From assembly GCA_045535305.1 (NCBI GenBank), contig JAZSLJ010000001.1, positions 1-64,000 of the forward strand: a stretch of DNA of 64,000 nucleotides, read 5' to 3'. The stretch is from UBA1081 sp045535305. Lineage in GTDB: Bacteria > Bacillota > Clostridia > Oscillospirales > Acutalibacteraceae. The notes beneath the pieces were generated by a model. That model made no database searches, had not been told where the DNA came from, and saw only the letters and a program-made list of their open reading frames with translations. This document shows, piece by piece, positions 62,087 through 64,000 of the stretch. Each line of letters begins with the position of its first letter. Within the stretch, counting starts at the first letter, position 1. Both the position numbers and the translations under genes were made by a program.

Positions 62087-62807
62087 GTTCAGATTTCTCC
62101 TTTTCTTTTTTGAAATGTAATTCCCTTAGCCCCTCAACCTCATCACAGATAGGCTTCATTTGGCATGAGGCGCAGTCCAGAGTGTCCAGTTGCAAAGTGC
62201 TTTTTACTGCATCGGTAATTTTTTTTGCTTTTTCTGCAAGAACAGACAATGCCCGATAATCAAAATCCGGATGCGTGATAAATATTGTCTTAACATGCTC
62301 TACATCCTCGTGTTCTTTGAGGTTGCGAATCAGACTGCACCCGACATTAAGGAAAGAAAGCGGCGGATTTGCCTGTAAGACCGCTTTTGCCACACGAACC
62401 TGTTCTTTTCCCGTGGAGGGAGAAATGCGGATATGATATCCTTGCGGATAAAGCTGAAAAAGCGTAAAACCGATATTTTTAAGCTGTTCATAGCTGAGAT
62501 CTTCGTCATTTTTCTGTTTCAATTGAACGAAAGTAAGATGTGCGAAGGGTGTGTCCTCTTTAATTTCATTAAGGTCGCATCCGTACACAAGCACCTCATC
62601 ACTCATGGACGGCAAATCAGCAAATACTATACTGCTGACGGCAGGCTTTCCGCTTCCACCTAATTCATAAGAGGTATCGTTTCGGAACAAAATTGCGTTT
62701 TTATCACCGTTTTCAGCACAAAGCTCCGTACGGAATGGAGTAGATTTATCAGGAGTTTTCGGCAGTAGTGCCAACATTTTCTCTGTTACATCGGCAAATA
62801 GTTTCAT
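62076..62807 (-). CDS. Acetyl-CoA synthase-like protein (A-cluster region homologue)
   Basis: The 243-residue protein aligns by eye with the middle of ACS/CdhC: YELGGSGKPAV recalls the EMGGNRTPAF stretch, and LVYGCDLNEI recalls the IGPDIDQI stretch. HEDVEHVKTIFITHPDFD then DTLDCASCQMKPICDEVEGL gives C212-x2-C215-x5-C221, near the first A-cluster Cys group of ACS. The later GCG ligands and the CODH-binding N-terminal domain are absent. It may bind a metal-sulfur cluster. It overlaps CooC by ATGA. Assignment is moderate. Confidence 0.6.
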   Translation of the reverse strand: MKLFADVTEKMLALLPKTPDKSTPFRTELCAENGDKNAILFRNDTSYELGGSGKPAVSSIVFADLPSMSDEVLVYGCDLNEIKEDTPFAHLTFVQLKQKNDEDLSYEQLKNIGFTLFQLYPQGYHIRISPSTGKEQVRVAKAVLQANPPLSFLNVGCSLIRNLKEHEDVEHVKTIFITHPDFDYRALSVLAEKAKKITDAVKSTLQLDTLDCASCQMKPICDEVEGLRELHFKKEKEKSEHGT

Positions 62808-63568
62808 ACAGAAGCTTCCTCCAAAAGCCTAAACAACGCTTTTTTTGCTCCGAGATATAACGGAGATTCTTTGGATAAATTAAAAACACTTTCACCTTGC
62901 ATATCGTTTTCTGACTGATCTGCATCCTCACCAATCACTGCAAGTACAGGAGAAGTCTCGGAAATCGCTAAAGCGTCAAAGGTGTCCTTTACCCGGTTAA
63001 AAATCACTCCGGTCTTTTCACAGGTAACAAGTCTGTCCGCCACCAGTCGGATGGTAGAAATGACTTGTATGCCTTTTTTGCTGGCATCACTCACCAGTAC
63101 AAGATAAGTGATATTTTCCATAACACGGCGGTTGATTTGTTCAATTCCCGCTTCGCCGTCAATAACCACAAAATCGTAGTTTTCGGAAAGCATCTCAACA
63201 ACCTGCTTCAGATAGGCATTCACTTTACAGTAGCAGCCGGCAGCTTCAGGTCTGCCGATAGCAAGGAAAGAGATATTGCCATTTTCCACAACAGAATCCA
63301 GCAGATGAAACTTTGCTTCACTCAGAAGCTCGATTGCTTCTGTTGTCTGACCTCGTTCAATGCTTTCGGCAATTCTGACCCGAATGTCATCCAATGTGAG
63401 AGACGGTTGAATTTGCAATGCCGTGGAAAGCCCTATGGCAGGGTCGGCATCAACGGCAAGAATTTTTTTATCAGGAAAACACTCTGATAATATTCGGACA
63501 AATGCTGCGGAAAGCGATGTTTTTCCCACGCCTCCCTTTCCGGCAAAAGCAAAAATTTTTGTATTCAT
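62804..63568 (-). CDS. CooC-type nickel-insertion ATPase
   Basis: The 254-residue SIMIBI ATPase has the deviant Walker A AGKGGVGKTSLSA, the switch region VDADPAIGLS, and GRPEAAGCYCKVN with C112 and C114, the CxC pair at which CooC dimers bind metal. CooC uses ATP to load nickel into the C-cluster of carbon monoxide dehydrogenase. ATG 63568 with GAGG 6 nt upstream gives this numbering. First gene of the operon. No CODH gene is in the window. Confidence 0.85.
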   Translation of the reverse strand: MNTKIFAFAGKGGVGKTSLSAAFVRILSECFPDKKILAVDADPAIGLSTALQIQPSLTLDDIRVRIAESIERGQTTEAIELLSEAKFHLLDSVVENGNISFLAIGRPEAAGCYCKVNAYLKQVVEMLSENYDFVVIDGEAGIEQINRRVMENITYLVLVSDASKKGIQVISTIRLVADRLVTCEKTGVIFNRVKDTFDALAISETSPVLAVIGEDADQSENDMQGESVFNLSKESPLYLGAKKALFRLLEEASV

Positions 63569-63822
63569 AAAATGCCTCAATTCGGGATAAAGATTTTAAA
63601 ATCAGTATGCTGTACAATACAACACGGATATTATACAAATCGAACAAAAATAATGATTTTATATAAATAATTGCTTGATATTTTGTATAAATACATATTA
63701 ACACTTTCTTAATTAAAATGCAACAAAAATACAACAAAAATATATTAAGTGAAGCAAAAAAGTCAAAGAAAAACTGCTATCACTAAGAGAGCAGTAGTTG
63801 TATTAATATCTATTTATTGAAA

Positions 63823-64000
63823 TTATATCAGCTTTTTACCGGAAACTATATAAATTTCATCTGTTGAAACTTTTGTATCAATTTCAAAATAAGGTTTCAT
63901 TATTTCAGCTAAGCTGTCTGCTTCTGGAAGAATTGTTGAAACTTTTTCAGCTCTGCCTGAATGGTGTTTTATAAGAGCTTCTCTGCTCATGCCGTGAGCA
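63823..64000 (-). CDS. C-terminal end of an unrecognised protein (runs off the window)
   Basis: The frame is open from the right edge to TAA 63825-63823, giving 58 residues: AHGMSREALIKHHSGRAEKV followed by STILPEADSLAEIMKPYFEI and ending in IYIVSGKKLI. It could be the end of a regulator; nothing confirms that. About 250 bp of AT-rich sequence separates it from the CooC gene. A TATAAT on the minus strand at about 63634-63639 is the likely -10 of the operon; no good -35 is visible. Confidence 0.55.
   Translation of the reverse strand, partial: AHGMSREALIKHHSGRAEKVSTILPEADSLAEIMKPYFEIDTKVSTDEIYIVSGKKLI

Noticed and set aside
62804..63568. CooC-like gene read as a MinD/ParA partition gene
   Set aside because: The CxC pair at 112/114 and CooT-like neighbour fit CooC; there is no MinE/ParB-like gene or parS-like site.

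Overview
The window looks like a chromosome segment of a low-GC, Gram-positive anaerobe of the gut Clostridia (Oscillospiraceae/Ruminococcus-like). This rests on AGGAGG-type ribosome binding sites, TTGACA/TATAAT promoters, type I dockerin repeats, Listeria/Bacteroides-type B-repeats, a ClpE-like ATPase, ThyX, and ATP-dependent 2-hydroxyacyl-CoA dehydratase-type enzymes. I saw no rRNA, tRNA, CRISPR array, phage or transposase. The taxonomic statement is an inference.

Layout. 0-14 kb is glycan metabolism: a GH36 alpha-galactosidase fragment, a dockerin-bearing DD-carboxypeptidase, an RlmD-type RNA methyltransferase, then a plus-strand operon of GH2 beta-galactosidase, a GNAT-GH78 fusion, two membrane proteins and glutamate formimidoyltransferase. 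It faces a Gfo/Idh/MocA-GNAT fusion across a shared terminator. 14-33 kb is mostly housekeeping: a WG-repeat protein; the operon thyX(tandem)-yerC-methyltransferase-hslO-clpE; glpK; serC-serA; an Fe-alcohol dehydrogenase; a second DD-carboxypeptidase; a phosphoribosyltransferase; GDPD; an RlmL-type methyltransferase; and a pentapeptide protein. Three small palindromic intergenic elements sit just upstream of promoters or start sites here.

33-46 kb holds cell-surface and signalling genes: a degenerate pyrophosphatase-Nudix fusion, a polysaccharide deacetylase, a minus-strand cluster of zinc-ribbon proteins ending in a large secreted B-repeat/dockerin protein, and, divergently, a solute-binding lipoprotein paired with a membrane-spanning LuxR regulator and a secreted DUF6273/B-repeat protein. 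46-58 kb is a glycan-use locus: AraC regulator, GPH symporter, GH130, GH95 and GH31, plus a membrane phosphoesterase and a YhhN protein. It is littered with decayed copies of the polysaccharide deacetylase.

58-63.6 kb is the most unusual part. It is one tightly overlapping minus-strand operon encoding a CooC-type nickel-insertion ATPase, a small protein resembling the A-cluster region of acetyl-CoA synthase, a His-rich peptide (CooJ-like), a CooT-type nickel-binding protein, an HgdC-type ATP-dependent activator, two 2-hydroxyacyl-CoA dehydratase-family subunits and a 58-residue membrane peptide. The combination suggests a nickel-dependent, ATP-driven reductase with its own maturation set. No carbon monoxide dehydrogenase catalytic subunit is in view. 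I know of no described system with this composition.
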